Of a stretch of 64,000 nucleotides of DNA, positions 10,501 through 18,610 are shown in pieces (the first letter of the stretch is position 1; each line of letters starts with the position of its first letter). A program made the position numbers and the translations under genes. The stretch lies in assembly GCA_025362585.1 (NCBI GenBank), contig JANYFR010000025.1:1-64000 (forward strand), given 5' to 3'. The notes under the pieces were generated by a model. It was not told the DNA's origin, ran no database searches, and saw only the letters and a list, made by a program, of their open reading frames with translations. The stretch is from Acidimicrobiales bacterium (GTDB taxonomy: Bacteria; Actinomycetota; Acidimicrobiia; Acidimicrobiales; RAAP-2).

Positions 10501-11008
10501 GCAGGTCGACGCCGCCCTCGAGCAGGCCGTACGCCAACTCCTCGTAGCTCGCCGACAGCGCGTCGTACGAGATCTGGCCGAGCGTCGGAAACTTCGTGCC
10601 CGGGCCGATTGAACCCGCGACGAACCTCGGCGATCCGGCACTCGCGTACTCGTCGGCGACGCGCCGTGCGATCACGGCGGAGGCGAGGGCCAGTTCGTGG
10701 GTCCGTTCAGCGATGCCGTACTCGGCCAGGACGACGGAGAAGGTCCCAAACGAATCGGTCTCGATCACGTCCACGCCGACGTCGAGGAACGACCGGTGGA
10801 GCCGTTCAATGGCGTCCGGCCTCGTCACGGTCAGGATCTCGTTGCAGCCCTCGAGGGCCTCGCCGCCGAAGTCGTCGGCGTGTAAGTCCTGGAGTTGCAG
10901 GTTCGTCCCGGTAGCGCCGTCGTAGATCAACACGCGATTGGCCAGTGCCGCGAGGTAGGGGTCGTGCTCGCTCGGACGAGCGAAGGGCTGGTAGACGCGG
11001 GACTCCAT
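7502..11008 (-). CDS. metH: cobalamin-dependent methionine synthase
   Basis: This 1168-residue enzyme transfers a methyl group from 5-methyl-tetrahydrofolate through cobalamin to homocysteine. All modules are present in order: the homocysteine-binding barrel (DGATGTNLQ, zinc motif GGCCGTTPEH near residue 303), the pterin barrel (LLVGERTNANGSKKF), the helical cap, the B12 domain with the lower-ligand motif DVHDIGKN near residue 745, and the C-terminal S-adenosylmethionine reactivation domain ending in GYPACPDLADN. Length matches the family. A -10 element nine bases before the ATG suggests a leaderless mRNA. It is divergent from the cobalamin adenosyltransferase gene. The short upstream region has no room for a cobalamin riboswitch. 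Confidence 0.98.
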   Translation of the reverse strand: MESRVYQPFARPSEHDPYLAALANRVLIYDGATGTNLQLQDLHADDFGGEALEGCNEILTVTRPDAIERLHRSFLDVGVDVIETDSFGTFSVVLAEYGIAERTHELALASAVIARRVADEYASAGSPRFVAGSIGPGTKFPTLGQISYDALSASYEELAYGLLEGGVDLLLVETVYDLLSGKAAIAACHRAMVRHGRIVPIQAQVTIEITGRMLPGTEIGAAITALAPLGVDVVGLNCATGPVEMYEPLRQLSETAPVALSCLPNAGLPSVVNGKMHYDLSPDALAEHLGKFVTEYGVQIVGGCCGTTPEHLARVVDVVRPLRAASRTPVLEPAVASIYSATTYQQDRSVLLVGERTNANGSKKFREAMLDGDWDTCVAIGRDQIKEGAHVLDVCVDFTGADGVADMNEIMGRFATQSSVPVMVDTTETKVARQALTWLGGKAILNSVNLEEGDGPGTRLDGFLSLASEFGAAVVATCIDEEGQARTADWKVRAAQNITDLAVSRYGLDAHDIFIDTLALPLSTGMVESRRDGIETLEAIRRIKAELPGVRTILGLSNISFGLNPAARQVLNSVFLHEAAEAGLDAAIVHASKLLPLNRVDEEARRVCLDLIYNRRNDDYDPLTVLLGLFEGLSSSTTTTESLADLPLHDRLRRRIIDGARVGLETDLEQAMREGMAPLSIVNDLLLDGMREVGDLFASGEMQLPFVLQSAETMKSAVSYLEPHMEKSDQGGRGRVVIATVKGDVHDIGKNLVDIILTNNGYEVINLGIKVGVNEMLNAVEEHQADALGMSGLLVKSTLIMRENLELMNERGMSAVPVLLGGAALTRTYVERDLREVYQGRVFYGKDAFEGLRVLDRLGELRRGEDVDPTFGRVISERKVSRRIRGDNGDVPEGLPSRSPDVDPDSPLFAPPFLGSRVAKGMSIDEISDYLNLTALFRNQWGFRPEQGEDDPAFKERVGATLREQIAIAKEENLLVPQVVWGHFPVAADGNDLVVYGDDDRRVEAARFTFPRQRQAPFLCVADFFRPTASPDHDYAAFMLVTMGSRVSERCAELFAENRYNDYLMLHGLGVEMAEALAEKWHRRIREELGFAQEDGPTLTGLFRQQYRGGRYSWGYPACPDLADNAKVAALLEADRIGVTVSEGFQLHPEQTTDAIICHHPMAKYFVA

Positions 11009-11017
11009 TGACCACTC

Positions 11018-11023
11018 AGGCTA
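11018..11023 (-). promoter_or_regulatory. -10 element of metH
   Basis: TAGCCT on the minus strand ends nine bases before the metH ATG. The spacing predicts a transcript starting at or very near the start codon. Confidence 0.45.
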
Positions 11024-11043
11024 CCGGCGCCGTCGTGACTCAC

Positions 11044-11049
11044 TACGCT
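11044..11049 (+). promoter_or_regulatory. -10 element, leaderless cobalamin adenosyltransferase gene
   Basis: TACGCT is followed by exactly six bases and then the GTG start at 11056. The same hexamer and spacing precede tldD. No Shine-Dalgarno is present. Confidence 0.55.
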
Positions 11050-11055
11050 GACGTC

Positions 11056-11598
11056 GTGAAGATCTACACGCGTGACGGCGACGACGGCACGACGGGTCTC
11101 TACTTCGGTGGCCGAGTTGCGAAGAGTTCTGATCAGATCGAGGTGAACGGCGCGGTTGACGAGGCCCAGGCGGCCCTCGGCGCGGCGCGCTCGTTGAGTG
11201 AACCCGACGCGCCGCTCAACGACCTGCTCGTCACCCTCGAACGAGACCTCTGGGTGCTGATGGCCGAAGTAGCGACGTCGTCCGCCAACCGTCACAAACT
11301 GACCGCCAACAAGTCTCTCGTCACGAGCGCCATGGTCGTCAGGCTCGAAGAGCGAATCGACGCGCTCTCCGAGGAGATCGAGATGCCCAAAGAGTTCGTC
11401 GTGCCGGGAGAGAACCGACTGTCGGCCTCGCTCGACGTGGCGCGCACGGTCGTGCGGCGCGCCGAGCGGATTGCGGTCAGCTATCCGCTCGAGGACTCCT
11501 TCGTGGTGGCCTACCTCAATCGACTGAGTGACCTCGTGTGGACAATGGCCCGCTACGCCGAGGGATCGCACCACCGCACGACGCGCGTCCACGACTAG
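11056..11598 (+). CDS. PduO-type cob(I)alamin adenosyltransferase
   Basis: A 180-residue enzyme that adenosylates corrinoids with ATP to make adenosylcobalamin, the coenzyme of the mutase at 15.6 kb. Family motifs are IYTRDGDDGTTGL at the N-terminus, GAVDEAQAALGAAR and EFVVPGENRLSASLDVARTVVRRAER near the C-terminus. The open frame extends upstream to 10945 on the opposite strand from metH, but homologs begin at the IYTR motif. The GTG at 11056 sits six bases after a -10 element, so this start is chosen. It is divergent from metH and 11 bases upstream of pepA. Alternative substrates such as cobyrinic acid diamide cannot be excluded. Confidence 0.93.
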   Translation: MKIYTRDGDDGTTGLYFGGRVAKSSDQIEVNGAVDEAQAALGAARSLSEPDAPLNDLLVTLERDLWVLMAEVATSSANRHKLTANKSLVTSAMVVRLEERIDALSEEIEMPKEFVVPGENRLSASLDVARTVVRRAERIAVSYPLEDSFVVAYLNRLSDLVWTMARYAEGSHHRTTRVHD

Positions 11599-11609
11599 GA
11601 AGGAACCAA

Positions 11610-13118
11610 ATGTCACCCATCGCTCGGATCTCGACGCTCGCCGACGGCCTCGCCCTACCCACGGTGGTAGTGCCGGTGACCTTCGAGGACGGCGTGGGAT
11701 TGATTGACGGGTCGGTGCCGGGAACTATTGGTGAACACGAACTGCCGCGAACGCTCACGAAAGAGTGGTGCGCGCAACGGGGCCTCCTGAGCGAGCCCGG
11801 CAGTGCCACGGTGCTGCGCTCGGTGTTCGGCACCAGTGTCGCCCTCGTGAGCCTGGGGGTGAACGACGGAGCGCTCGAGTCGTACCGCCTGGCGGGCGCC
11901 TGCGCGGTGCGCTGCGCCAACGACGCCTCGGTCGCGTTCCTCGTCCCGACCGAGGAGATCGAGCGACCCCGCGAGGTGGCCCAGGCGCTGGTCGAGGGCG
12001 CGCTGCTCTCCACCTACCGCTACAAAGGGGGCTCGACAGAGTGGAACTTCGACGTGGTCGCGCTCGGCACGCCCTTGCCGAGCGTGGCGGTGCACGACGC
12101 CGTGAGCGAGGGCGTCGCGCGCGGCGCGGTCGTGGCCGACGCGGTCAACTGGGCCAAGCGTCTGATCGACGCGCCGCCGGCGTCGATGCCGCCTCGAGAG
12201 TTGGCCCGCGAGGTCGCCGACAGGTTGGAGGGCGAATCCTTCGTCCGAGTCGAAGTCTGGACCGAACCGAAAATTAAGGACGAGCGCCTCGGGGGACTGC
12301 TCGGCGTCGGTGAGGGCTCGGCCCAGCCAACGCGCCTGGTGTACGCCGTCTACGACCCCCAGCCGGGCGCGTCACTCCCGCACGTGGCGCTCGTCGGCAA
12401 GGGAGTCACCTTCGACTCTGGAGGTCTCTCGCTCAAGCCGCCCGCGAGCCAGGAGACCATGAAGACCGACATGACCGGCGCCGCCGTCGTGATGGCGGCG
12501 GTGTCGATGGCGAGCCAACTCGAGTTGGCGTTACGCATCACGGCCATCGCCCCGATGACCGAGAACCTCCCCAGCGACAAAGCACTGAAGCCCGGTGACG
12601 TGCTGACCATCCGCAACGGCATGACCATTGAGGTTTTGAACACCGACGCCGAGGGTCGACTGATCCTCGCCGACGGCCTGTGCCTCGCGGTCGAGGCCCG
12701 GCCCGACGCCATTGTGGACGTCGCGACGTTGACCGGCGCCCAGCGCGTGGCGCTCGGTGACGAGATCGGGGCCTTCTTCGCCACCACTGACCAACTCGGC
12801 GAACGACTCGCGGCGGCCAGTGCCCTCAGTGGCGAATCGCTCTGGCGGATGCCGCTGCACGCCGCCTACGAAACCCACGTCGAGTCCGACGTCGCCGACA
12901 TGAAGAACACCGGCAAGGCCGGTAGCGCCGGGATGATCTCGGCGGCCCTCATCCTCCAACGGTTCACCGACGGCTGTCCGTGGGTGCACCTCGACATCGC
13001 GGGACCCGCCCGGTCCGATGTCAGCCGCGGCTACACCACGAAGGGGGCGACCGCCTTTAGCGCGAGAGCGATCGTCGCATTCCTCGAAGCGTGCGCTAAC
13101 GACGCCGCGAGGTCCTAG
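11610..13118 (+). CDS. pepA: leucyl aminopeptidase, M17 family
   Basis: A 502-residue cytosolic metallo-aminopeptidase that removes N-terminal residues from peptides. Catalytic-domain motifs are VGKGVTFDSGGLSLKP near residue 262 (metal ligands and catalytic Lys) and NTDAEGRLILADGL near residue 343 (metal ligands and catalytic Arg), so the two-metal site looks complete. The N-terminal domain is poorly conserved, as is usual. A GGAAGGA site precedes the ATG at 11610. The gene is probably co-transcribed with the adenosyltransferase gene. Its stop codon overlaps the stop of the convergent nitroreductase gene within CTAG. Confidence 0.95.
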   Translation: MSPIARISTLADGLALPTVVVPVTFEDGVGLIDGSVPGTIGEHELPRTLTKEWCAQRGLLSEPGSATVLRSVFGTSVALVSLGVNDGALESYRLAGACAVRCANDASVAFLVPTEEIERPREVAQALVEGALLSTYRYKGGSTEWNFDVVALGTPLPSVAVHDAVSEGVARGAVVADAVNWAKRLIDAPPASMPPRELAREVADRLEGESFVRVEVWTEPKIKDERLGGLLGVGEGSAQPTRLVYAVYDPQPGASLPHVALVGKGVTFDSGGLSLKPPASQETMKTDMTGAAVVMAAVSMASQLELALRITAIAPMTENLPSDKALKPGDVLTIRNGMTIEVLNTDAEGRLILADGLCLAVEARPDAIVDVATLTGAQRVALGDEIGAFFATTDQLGERLAAASALSGESLWRMPLHAAYETHVESDVADMKNTGKAGSAGMISAALILQRFTDGCPWVHLDIAGPARSDVSRGYTTKGATAFSARAIVAFLEACANDAARS

Positions 13119-13711
13119 GTTCGTACACGTCGAACACGCGACGTCCGCGAGGGCACGTCGCGTTCGAGCGACGCCGAGGTGACGTCCAGTCCGTCACCAC
13201 GGCCCACCAGTACCGTGCCCAACAGTTCGTCGTCTGGTGCACCGATCCAGTCGAGCAGTTCCTTCGCGTGGCGAAAGCTTCCCCAGATCGTCGCCTGCCA
13301 GCCGGCCTCTTCGATCAGCAAGAGCAGGGCCATCGTCGCCATCGCGGCGTCGGTGTGCCAGTAGGGAACCGACCACGCCGCCTCGACGTCGAGGCCCGAC
13401 GTTGCCTTGTCGGGTTCCGCGTAACGCGCGAGGTAGTCCTGGGGGCGCGAGGTCACGAGCACGGCGCCGCCGGCCCTCGCGAGGCCTTCGGCCCGTCGCG
13501 ACGACGCGCGCCACGCCTCGTCGGTCGCCAGCGCAAGGTACGCGCCGACCTGATCGGCGCCGAGGGTGTGCATACGAACTCCCGCGGAGTTGCCCGCGGT
13601 CGGCGCCCACAGGGCCTGCGCGCAAAGTTCGTCGAGCCAGTCCGGTTCGACGGGCGTCCCGTCGAAGGAACGAACCATGCGGCGTCGGGCTAGGAGATCG
13701 CGTAGTTCCAC
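13115..13711 (-). CDS. nitroreductase-family flavoprotein
   Basis: A 198-residue FMN-dependent oxidoreductase of the nitroreductase superfamily. The N-terminal signature RDLLARRRMVRSFDGTPV (FMN phosphate-binding Arg residues) and the ALWAPTAGNSAG loop are clear, as is the C-terminal GTVLVGRGDG segment. The substrate is unknown; members reduce nitroaromatics, quinones, enones or flavin. Because an F420 biosynthesis gene is in the window, deazaflavin-linked chemistry is possible but not indicated by sequence. The start is a GTG at 13711, six bases after TAGACC, an imperfect -10. The last four bases are shared with pepA. Confidence 0.85.
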   Translation of the reverse strand: MELRDLLARRRMVRSFDGTPVEPDWLDELCAQALWAPTAGNSAGVRMHTLGADQVGAYLALATDEAWRASSRRAEGLARAGGAVLVTSRPQDYLARYAEPDKATSGLDVEAAWSVPYWHTDAAMATMALLLLIEEAGWQATIWGSFRHAKELLDWIGAPDDELLGTVLVGRGDGLDVTSASLERDVPSRTSRVRRVRT

Positions 13712-13787
13712 GCGTTGGGTCTAGCAGCCGTGATGACCGTGAATGTTGACTCGGCAGGTAAGATTTCGAAACACAAAGGAGTGACCG

Positions 13788-14951
13788 TTGTCAACGCCCC
13801 GAGATCTGTTGAACGCCGCAAAGGCCGAGATTCGCGAAGTCGAGCCCCAGGAGGTCGGTGCGCGACTGGACCACTTCACCCTGCTCGACGTGCGAGAGCC
13901 CGACGAGTACGAGCAGGGTGCCGTCGCGGGCGCGGTCCATGTTCCTCGCGGCCAACTCGAGTTCAGCGTCGAAGGGCGCCTGCCCGATAAGAGCGTGCCA
14001 ATCGCGGTCTACTGCGCCGGCGGCGTCCGCTCGGCCTTCGCCGCCAAGACGCTGCAGGACCTTGGGTACGCCGACGTCGTCTCCATAATCGGCGGCTTCA
14101 ACAAGTGGAAGGACACCGGTCTGGCGTGGACGACGCCGCGCACCATGACGCAGGACCAGCGCGTGCGCTACCACCGTCACGTGCTGCTGCCCGAGGTGGG
14201 CGAAGCGGGCCAGATGAAACTGCTCGACTCGAAGGTCCTGCTGCTCGGAGCGGGCGGTCTCGGTTCTCCGGCCGCGCTCTACCTCGCCGCCGCCGGTGTC
14301 GGCACTCTCGGCATTATCGACATGGACGTCGTCGACTCGTCGAACCTGCAGCGTCAGATACTGCACAATCTGGAACGGGTCGGCATGCGCAAGGTCGAGA
14401 GCGCGAAGTTGACGCTGACCGCCATGAATCCCGACCTGAAGGTCATTACCTACGACACTCGCCTCGGCGCCGACAACATCCTCGACATCATTGACGGGTA
14501 CGACGTGATTCTTGACGGCACGGACAACTTCCCGACGCGCTACCTCGTCAACGACGCGGCGCTCGTAAAGGACATCCCGGTGGTGCACGGTTCGATTTTC
14601 CGGTTCGACGGGCAGGTCACCGTCTTCAGCCCCTACGTCGGTCCCTGCTATCGGTGCATGATCCCCGAGCCGCCGCCGCCCGAACTGGCCCCGAGCTGCG
14701 CCGAGGCGGGCGTGCTCGGCGTTCTGCCCGGCATCGTCGGGTCCATTCAGGCCGTCGAGACGATCAAGCTACTCCTCCACCTGGGAGAGCCACTCATCGG
14801 GCGCCTGCTCACGTACGACGCCCTCGATCAGAGTTTTCGGACCTTCAAAGTGCGCCGCGACCCGTCGTGCCCGGCCTGCGGCGAGGACGCGGCGCCGATC
14901 CAGATCGCCGAGTACGACGACCTGTGCATGCCCCATCCGGTGCACGCTTAG
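13788..14951 (+). CDS. rhodanese-MoeB/ThiF fusion, sulfur-carrier adenylyltransferase
   Basis: A 387-residue protein that likely adenylates the C-terminus of a small sulfur-carrier protein (MoaD- or ThiS-like) and delivers sulfur. Residues about 15-110 form a rhodanese domain with active-site loop CAGGVRS. Residues about 120-387 form a MoeB/ThiF domain with GAGGLGSPAALYLAAAGVG, DNFPTR and two zinc CxxC pairs (CYRC and CPAC). The mycobacterial MoeZ order is the reverse, with rhodanese last. The start is TTG at 13788, with AAAGGAG seven bases upstream. Its stop overlaps that of the RDD gene in TTAG. MoaC is encoded at 34.3 kb; the carrier protein is not in the window. Confidence 0.92.
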   Translation: MSTPRDLLNAAKAEIREVEPQEVGARLDHFTLLDVREPDEYEQGAVAGAVHVPRGQLEFSVEGRLPDKSVPIAVYCAGGVRSAFAAKTLQDLGYADVVSIIGGFNKWKDTGLAWTTPRTMTQDQRVRYHRHVLLPEVGEAGQMKLLDSKVLLLGAGGLGSPAALYLAAAGVGTLGIIDMDVVDSSNLQRQILHNLERVGMRKVESAKLTLTAMNPDLKVITYDTRLGADNILDIIDGYDVILDGTDNFPTRYLVNDAALVKDIPVVHGSIFRFDGQVTVFSPYVGPCYRCMIPEPPPPELAPSCAEAGVLGVLPGIVGSIQAVETIKLLLHLGEPLIGRLLTYDALDQSFRTFKVRRDPSCPACGEDAAPIQIAEYDDLCMPHPVHA

Positions 14952-15490
14952 GCCATCACCACAATCGTGCCGGCGACCATGTCGTGCAGGGTCTGCTTGC
15001 GGCCACTACAGAGTGGCGTGAGATCGTCGATCGCCGTGGCGACGACGAAGGCGACGAACGAGTAGCGACCAGCGACCAGGGCAATGACGACCTGGTAGGC
15101 GCCAACCGGGGCCCAGCGCATCGTCGCTTGACGAAACGACAACGCCTGACCGGTCCGGGCGTCGCGGACCCGGGTGACGGCGATGCGGTTACCAACGGTC
15201 TGGCCCGGGGCCGTCGAGAGCAGTTTCACGAGGTAGAGGCCCTGGAGCGCGACGACGGCCAGGAAGCCTAGGAGCGCCCCCGACGTCGACGTGAACAGCG
15301 CCAGCGCGAAGTACAGCGGCAGGAACAAGATGACGTTGTCGGCGAACGTGGCGCCCACGCGACGCCACCAGCCCGTCAACACCAGACCCGTCGCGGTGTC
15401 GACGTTGCGCGAATCTGGCGCCACCGCGCCGCAGTGACGACAGGTCGGCGTCGTCACTTGAGAGCCGCAGGTGGCGCAGTGCATCCGCAC
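14948..15490 (-). CDS. zinc-ribbon RDD-family membrane protein
   Basis: A 180-residue protein. The N-terminus is a small zinc ribbon (CATCGSQVTTPTCRHCG), followed by an RDD domain with its characteristic opening (LTGWWRRVGATFADNVIL), a second hydrophobic hairpin containing GQTVGNRIAVTRVRDARTG, and a C-terminal segment ending in RKQTLHDMVAGT. RDD proteins are membrane proteins of mostly unknown function; some have been linked to ion transport. The start could be GTG at 15490 or ATG at 15484, a two-residue difference. The gene is convergent with the MoeB-like gene and shares a 4-bp stop overlap with it. Confidence 0.85.
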   Translation of the reverse strand: MRMHCATCGSQVTTPTCRHCGAVAPDSRNVDTATGLVLTGWWRRVGATFADNVILFLPLYFALALFTSTSGALLGFLAVVALQGLYLVKLLSTAPGQTVGNRIAVTRVRDARTGQALSFRQATMRWAPVGAYQVVIALVAGRYSFVAFVVATAIDDLTPLCSGRKQTLHDMVAGTIVVMA

Positions 15491-15572
15491 ATCTTTCTAC
15501 AGCGTGTTACGGGGACGCGAATTGATCCAGCGAGCAAGTTCTTCAGGCTCCGGGGTCCGGGCGACCAGCGCC

Positions 15573-15578
15573 TAACGT
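15573..15578 (+). promoter_or_regulatory. -10 element of the mutase gene
   Basis: TAACGT is followed by seven bases and a GTG at 15586. This favours 15586 over the in-frame GTG at 15577, which would overlap the hexamer. Confidence 0.35.
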
Positions 15579-15585
15579 GGCCAAC

Positions 15586-17166
15586 GTGACACCAGAGGAT
15601 CGACGGACCGATTCGGGCATCGAGGTGCGACCGGTCTACGACGCCCACGACCTCGAGGGCTTCGACGAGGCGGCGTTGCTCGGCGAGCCCGGCGCCTACC
15701 CCTACACCCGCGGCGTCCAGCCGACCATGTACCGCGGGCGACTTTGGACGATGCGTCAGTACGCCGGCTTCGGCACCGCCGAGGCGACCAACGAGCGTTT
15801 CAAATTCCTGCTGGGCGCCGGCCAGACGGGGCTCTCGTGCGCCTTCGACCTGCCCACCCAGATGGGCTACGACGCCGATCACCCTCGCGCCGAGGGCGAG
15901 GTCGGCAAGGTCGGCGTGGCGATCTCGTCGCTCGAGGACATGCGGCTCCTGCTCGCCGGGCTCCCGCTCGACGAGGTCACGACGTCGATGACGATCAACT
16001 CGACCGCCTCGACGCTGCTCTTGTTGTATCAGCTCGTCGGGGAGGATCAGGGCGTGACGGGCGACCGCCTCCGCGGCACGATTCAAAACGACATCTTGAA
16101 GGAGTACGTTGCCCGCGGGACGTACATCTACCCACCCCGACCCTCGATGCGGCTCATCGTCGACACCTTCGCCTACTGCGCCGTCGAGATGCCGAACTGG
16201 AACACGATTTCGATTTCGGGCTACCACATTCGTGAGGCCGGTTCGACCGCGGTCCAAGAGGTCGCCTTCACGCTCGCGAACGGCGTTGCCTACGTGGAGG
16301 CCGCGCTCGCGGCCGGTCTGGTCCTTGACGACTTCGCGCCCCGGCTCAGCTTCTTCTTTAACGCGCACAACAACCTCTTCGAGGAGGTCGCGAAGTACCG
16401 GGCCGCCCGGCGACTCTGGGCAACGATCATGCGCGACCGCTTTGGTGCGACCGATCCCAAGTCCCTGATGCTGCGCTTCCATACTCAAACGGGCGGATCG
16501 ACGCTGACCGCCCAGCAACCCGAGAACAACATCGTGCGCGTCACCGTCCAGGCGCTGGCGGCCGCACTCGGCGGAACCCAGAGTCTGCACACCAACGGTT
16601 TCGACGAGGCCCTGGGGCTACCGACCGAACGAGCGGCGAAGTTGGCGCTGCGTACTCAGCAGGTGCTCGGCTTCGAGTCGGGCGTCGCCGACACCGTCGA
16701 TCCGCTCGCCGGTTCGTACTACGTCGAGTCGCTGACCAACGAGGTCGAACGCCTGGCGCGTGTCTACCTCGAGGCGATCGACGCCCAGGGCGGCGCCGTG
16801 GCGGCGATCGAGTCGCGCTACATGCAGAACGAGATCGAGACCGCGGCCTACGAGTTCGCCAAGGCCGTCGACCGCGGCGACAAGGTCGTGGTCGGGGTCA
16901 ACCGCTTCAGCGAGACCGCGTCGACCAAGGCCGACGTCTTCCCGGTGAACGTCGAGCAGCAGCGCGACCAGGTTGCGCGGGTGACGGCGCTCAAGTCGTC
17001 GCGCGACGCGCACGCGGTGCGCGCTGCCCTGATTGACGTCGCCACCGCCGCGCGCGGGTCGGCCAACCTGCTCTATCCAATGAAGGTGGCGCTGTCGTCC
17101 AGAGCCACCCTCGGGGAGGTCGCCGACGTGTTACGCACCGAGTTCGGCGTGTACCAGCCCGGCTAG
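15586..17166 (+). CDS. methylmalonyl-CoA mutase, catalytic subunit without B12 domain
   Basis: About 526 residues comprising the substrate-binding TIM barrel of acyl-CoA mutases. The substrate-binding stretch [23 protein letters not shown] and [14 protein letters not shown] are clear. The Tyr in RQYAG and the Arg in VARGTY match residues that distinguish methylmalonyl-CoA mutase from isobutyryl-CoA mutase (family knowledge), so interconversion of methylmalonyl-CoA and succinyl-CoA is inferred. The protein ends before any DxHxxG cobalamin-binding domain, so a separate small subunit is required and is not encoded here. GTG starts at 15577 and 15586 are both possible. Stop shared with the convergent ABM-like gene (CTAG). 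Confidence 0.93.
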   Translation: MTPEDRRTDSGIEVRPVYDAHDLEGFDEAALLGEPGAYPYTRGVQPTMYRGRLWTMRQYAGFGTAEATNERFKFLLGAGQTGLSCAFDLPTQMGYDADHPRAEGEVGKVGVAISSLEDMRLLLAGLPLDEVTTSMTINSTASTLLLLYQLVGEDQGVTGDRLRGTIQNDILKEYVARGTYIYPPRPSMRLIVDTFAYCAVEMPNWNTISISGYHIREAGSTAVQEVAFTLANGVAYVEAALAAGLVLDDFAPRLSFFFNAHNNLFEEVAKYRAARRLWATIMRDRFGATDPKSLMLRFHTQTGGSTLTAQQPENNIVRVTVQALAAALGGTQSLHTNGFDEALGLPTERAAKLALRTQQVLGFESGVADTVDPLAGSYYVESLTNEVERLARVYLEAIDAQGGAVAAIESRYMQNEIETAAYEFAKAVDRGDKVVVGVNRFSETASTKADVFPVNVEQQRDQVARVTALKSSRDAHAVRAALIDVATAARGSANLLYPMKVALSSRATLGEVADVLRTEFGVYQPG

Positions 17167-17456
17167 CGCTTGATCGGCTCGTGAAAGTGCGTCACGCTCG
17201 GTCGCTCGCGGTAGAACGGGTGCGTCAGGCTTCGCCACTCGTCAAAGAGAGGTGAAGCGCGAAAGGCCATATGGGCCTGCACCGACCCCCATCGCACCAA
17301 TAGGAGGTACGTCGAATCGTCCTCGTCCTGACGGCGCACCTCCGCCCCAAAGCAGTCGGGGGCCGACTCGATGATGGGCAGGGCCCTCACCACCGAGGCC
17401 TCGAACTCCTGCTCACGGCCGGCGGTGACTGGAAGGAGTGCGTGTTCGAGGATCAT
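17163..17456 (-). CDS. ABM-domain small protein
   Basis: A 97-residue single-domain protein of the antibiotic-biosynthesis-monooxygenase-like fold. It shows the N-terminal strand [19 protein letters not shown], the central [20 protein letters not shown] and a C-terminal HFHEP. Members form dimeric barrels; activity cannot be assigned. It is the last gene of a minus-strand operon (carboxylase alpha, M20 peptidase, this gene), overlapping the M20 gene by four bases. Confidence 0.85.
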   Translation of the reverse strand: MILEHALLPVTAGREQEFEASVVRALPIIESAPDCFGAEVRRQDEDDSTYLLLVRWGSVQAHMAFRASPLFDEWRSLTHPFYRERPSVTHFHEPIKR

Positions 17457-18610
17457 GCGCGCGAGAGTAGTCGCCGTCGCAAGGGGCCGTCCTGCGCGAC
17501 GGCCACGGCAGTGCGCGCCAGTGCAATCGCGCCATCGACCATGGCGCGATCGGCCTCGGGGGTGATGCAGGCGAGGGTGAACTCGGGCTGGTGGTTCACC
17601 GCCCCGTGGGTCGGTATTGCGAGCAACGGATGGATCGTCGGCACGACCAGTGAGACGTTGGCCATGTCGGTCGAGATCGTTGGGCGCGCCACGCCCTCGT
17701 CGTCGAGGCTGAAGCGGCGTCCGATTCCTTCGGCCTCGACGCGGTAGTGGGCGAGCAGCTCAGCGTCGGACTCCATGTGGGAGAACGCGTGGCCGAGCTC
17801 TCTGATCTCGAGTGTCGCGCCCGTGGCGAGGGCGCCGGCCTCGAAGCAACCGTGCAGGCGACGACGCCACTCGGCGAGGCGCTCACTCGTTAGCGAACGG
17901 GCCATGTAGCGCCCGACCGCTCGGCTCGGAATGATGTTCGCGGCCGAACCGCCCTCGGCGACGTAGCTGTGGACCTGGTCGCCCGGACGCAGCTGTTGGC
18001 GCAGGAGTCCCACGGCGACCTGGGCAATGGTCAGGGCGTCGAGGGCGTTGACGCCCTCCCACGGGGCCGCCGACGCGTGCGCCTCTTTGCCCGCGTAGGT
18101 GACGTCGAAGTGGTCGACGGCCAGACACGTCGCCTCTAGTCGTTCGTCCGGCCACGGGTGCACCATCATCGCGGCGTGCACGTCGTCGAAGCAGCCGGCG
18201 TTGATGAGGTCGATCTTGCCCCCACCGCCCTCTTCGGAGGGCGTGCCGAGGAGCGTCACGCGAAGGTTTAACTCGTCGGCCACGGCGCCGAGACCGATAG
18301 CCGCCCCGAGCGAGGAGGCGGCGATGATGTTGTGCCCGCAGGCGTGGCCGACGTCGGGCAGCGCGTCGAACTCGGCGCAGAACACGATGTGGAGCTCGCC
18401 GCTGCCCCGGGTGGCGCGAAAGGCGGTGGCTAGTCCGGCGAGGCCGCGCTCGAGTGTGAAGCCGGCGCGCTCGACGGCGTTTGCTACCGCGGCGCTGCTC
18501 TCGTACTCCTCGTAGCCGAGCTCGGGGTGGCCGTGCACGAAGTGGCTCAAGTCAACGAGCTCCTGGCGCGCCGCGTTGATCGCCGCGGTGGCGTCGTCGC
18601 GGGCCGTCAT
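17453..18610 (-). CDS. M20-family amidohydrolase/peptidase
   Basis: A 385-residue metallo-hydrolase that most likely cleaves an amide bond of an acylated amino acid or dipeptide. M20D-type features are HGHPELGYEEYES, AEFDALPDVGHACGHN (metal ligands and the M20D Cys), TPSEEGGGGK and a dimerisation lid around residues 170-290. It resembles AbgB and PM20D2-type enzymes more than carboxypeptidase G2. It overlaps the carboxylase gene by four bases and the ABM gene by four, so all three are translationally coupled. The link to acyl-CoA metabolism is unclear. Confidence 0.88.
   Translation of the reverse strand: MTARDDATAAINAARQELVDLSHFVHGHPELGYEEYESSAAVANAVERAGFTLERGLAGLATAFRATRGSGELHIVFCAEFDALPDVGHACGHNIIAASSLGAAIGLGAVADELNLRVTLLGTPSEEGGGGKIDLINAGCFDDVHAAMMVHPWPDERLEATCLAVDHFDVTYAGKEAHASAAPWEGVNALDALTIAQVAVGLLRQQLRPGDQVHSYVAEGGSAANIIPSRAVGRYMARSLTSERLAEWRRRLHGCFEAGALATGATLEIRELGHAFSHMESDAELLAHYRVEAEGIGRRFSLDDEGVARPTISTDMANVSLVVPTIHPLLAIPTHGAVNHQPEFTLACITPEADRAMVDGAIALARTAVAVAQDGPLRRRLLSRA

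Noticed and set aside
8660-10612. Long plus-strand frames (364 and 284 codons) inside metH
   Set aside because: They are complements of a clear methionine synthase gene, with biased composition and no binding sites.
11009-11055. Possible cobalamin riboswitch upstream of metH or the adenosyltransferase
   Set aside because: Only 47 bases separate the two divergent starts, and both appear leaderless.
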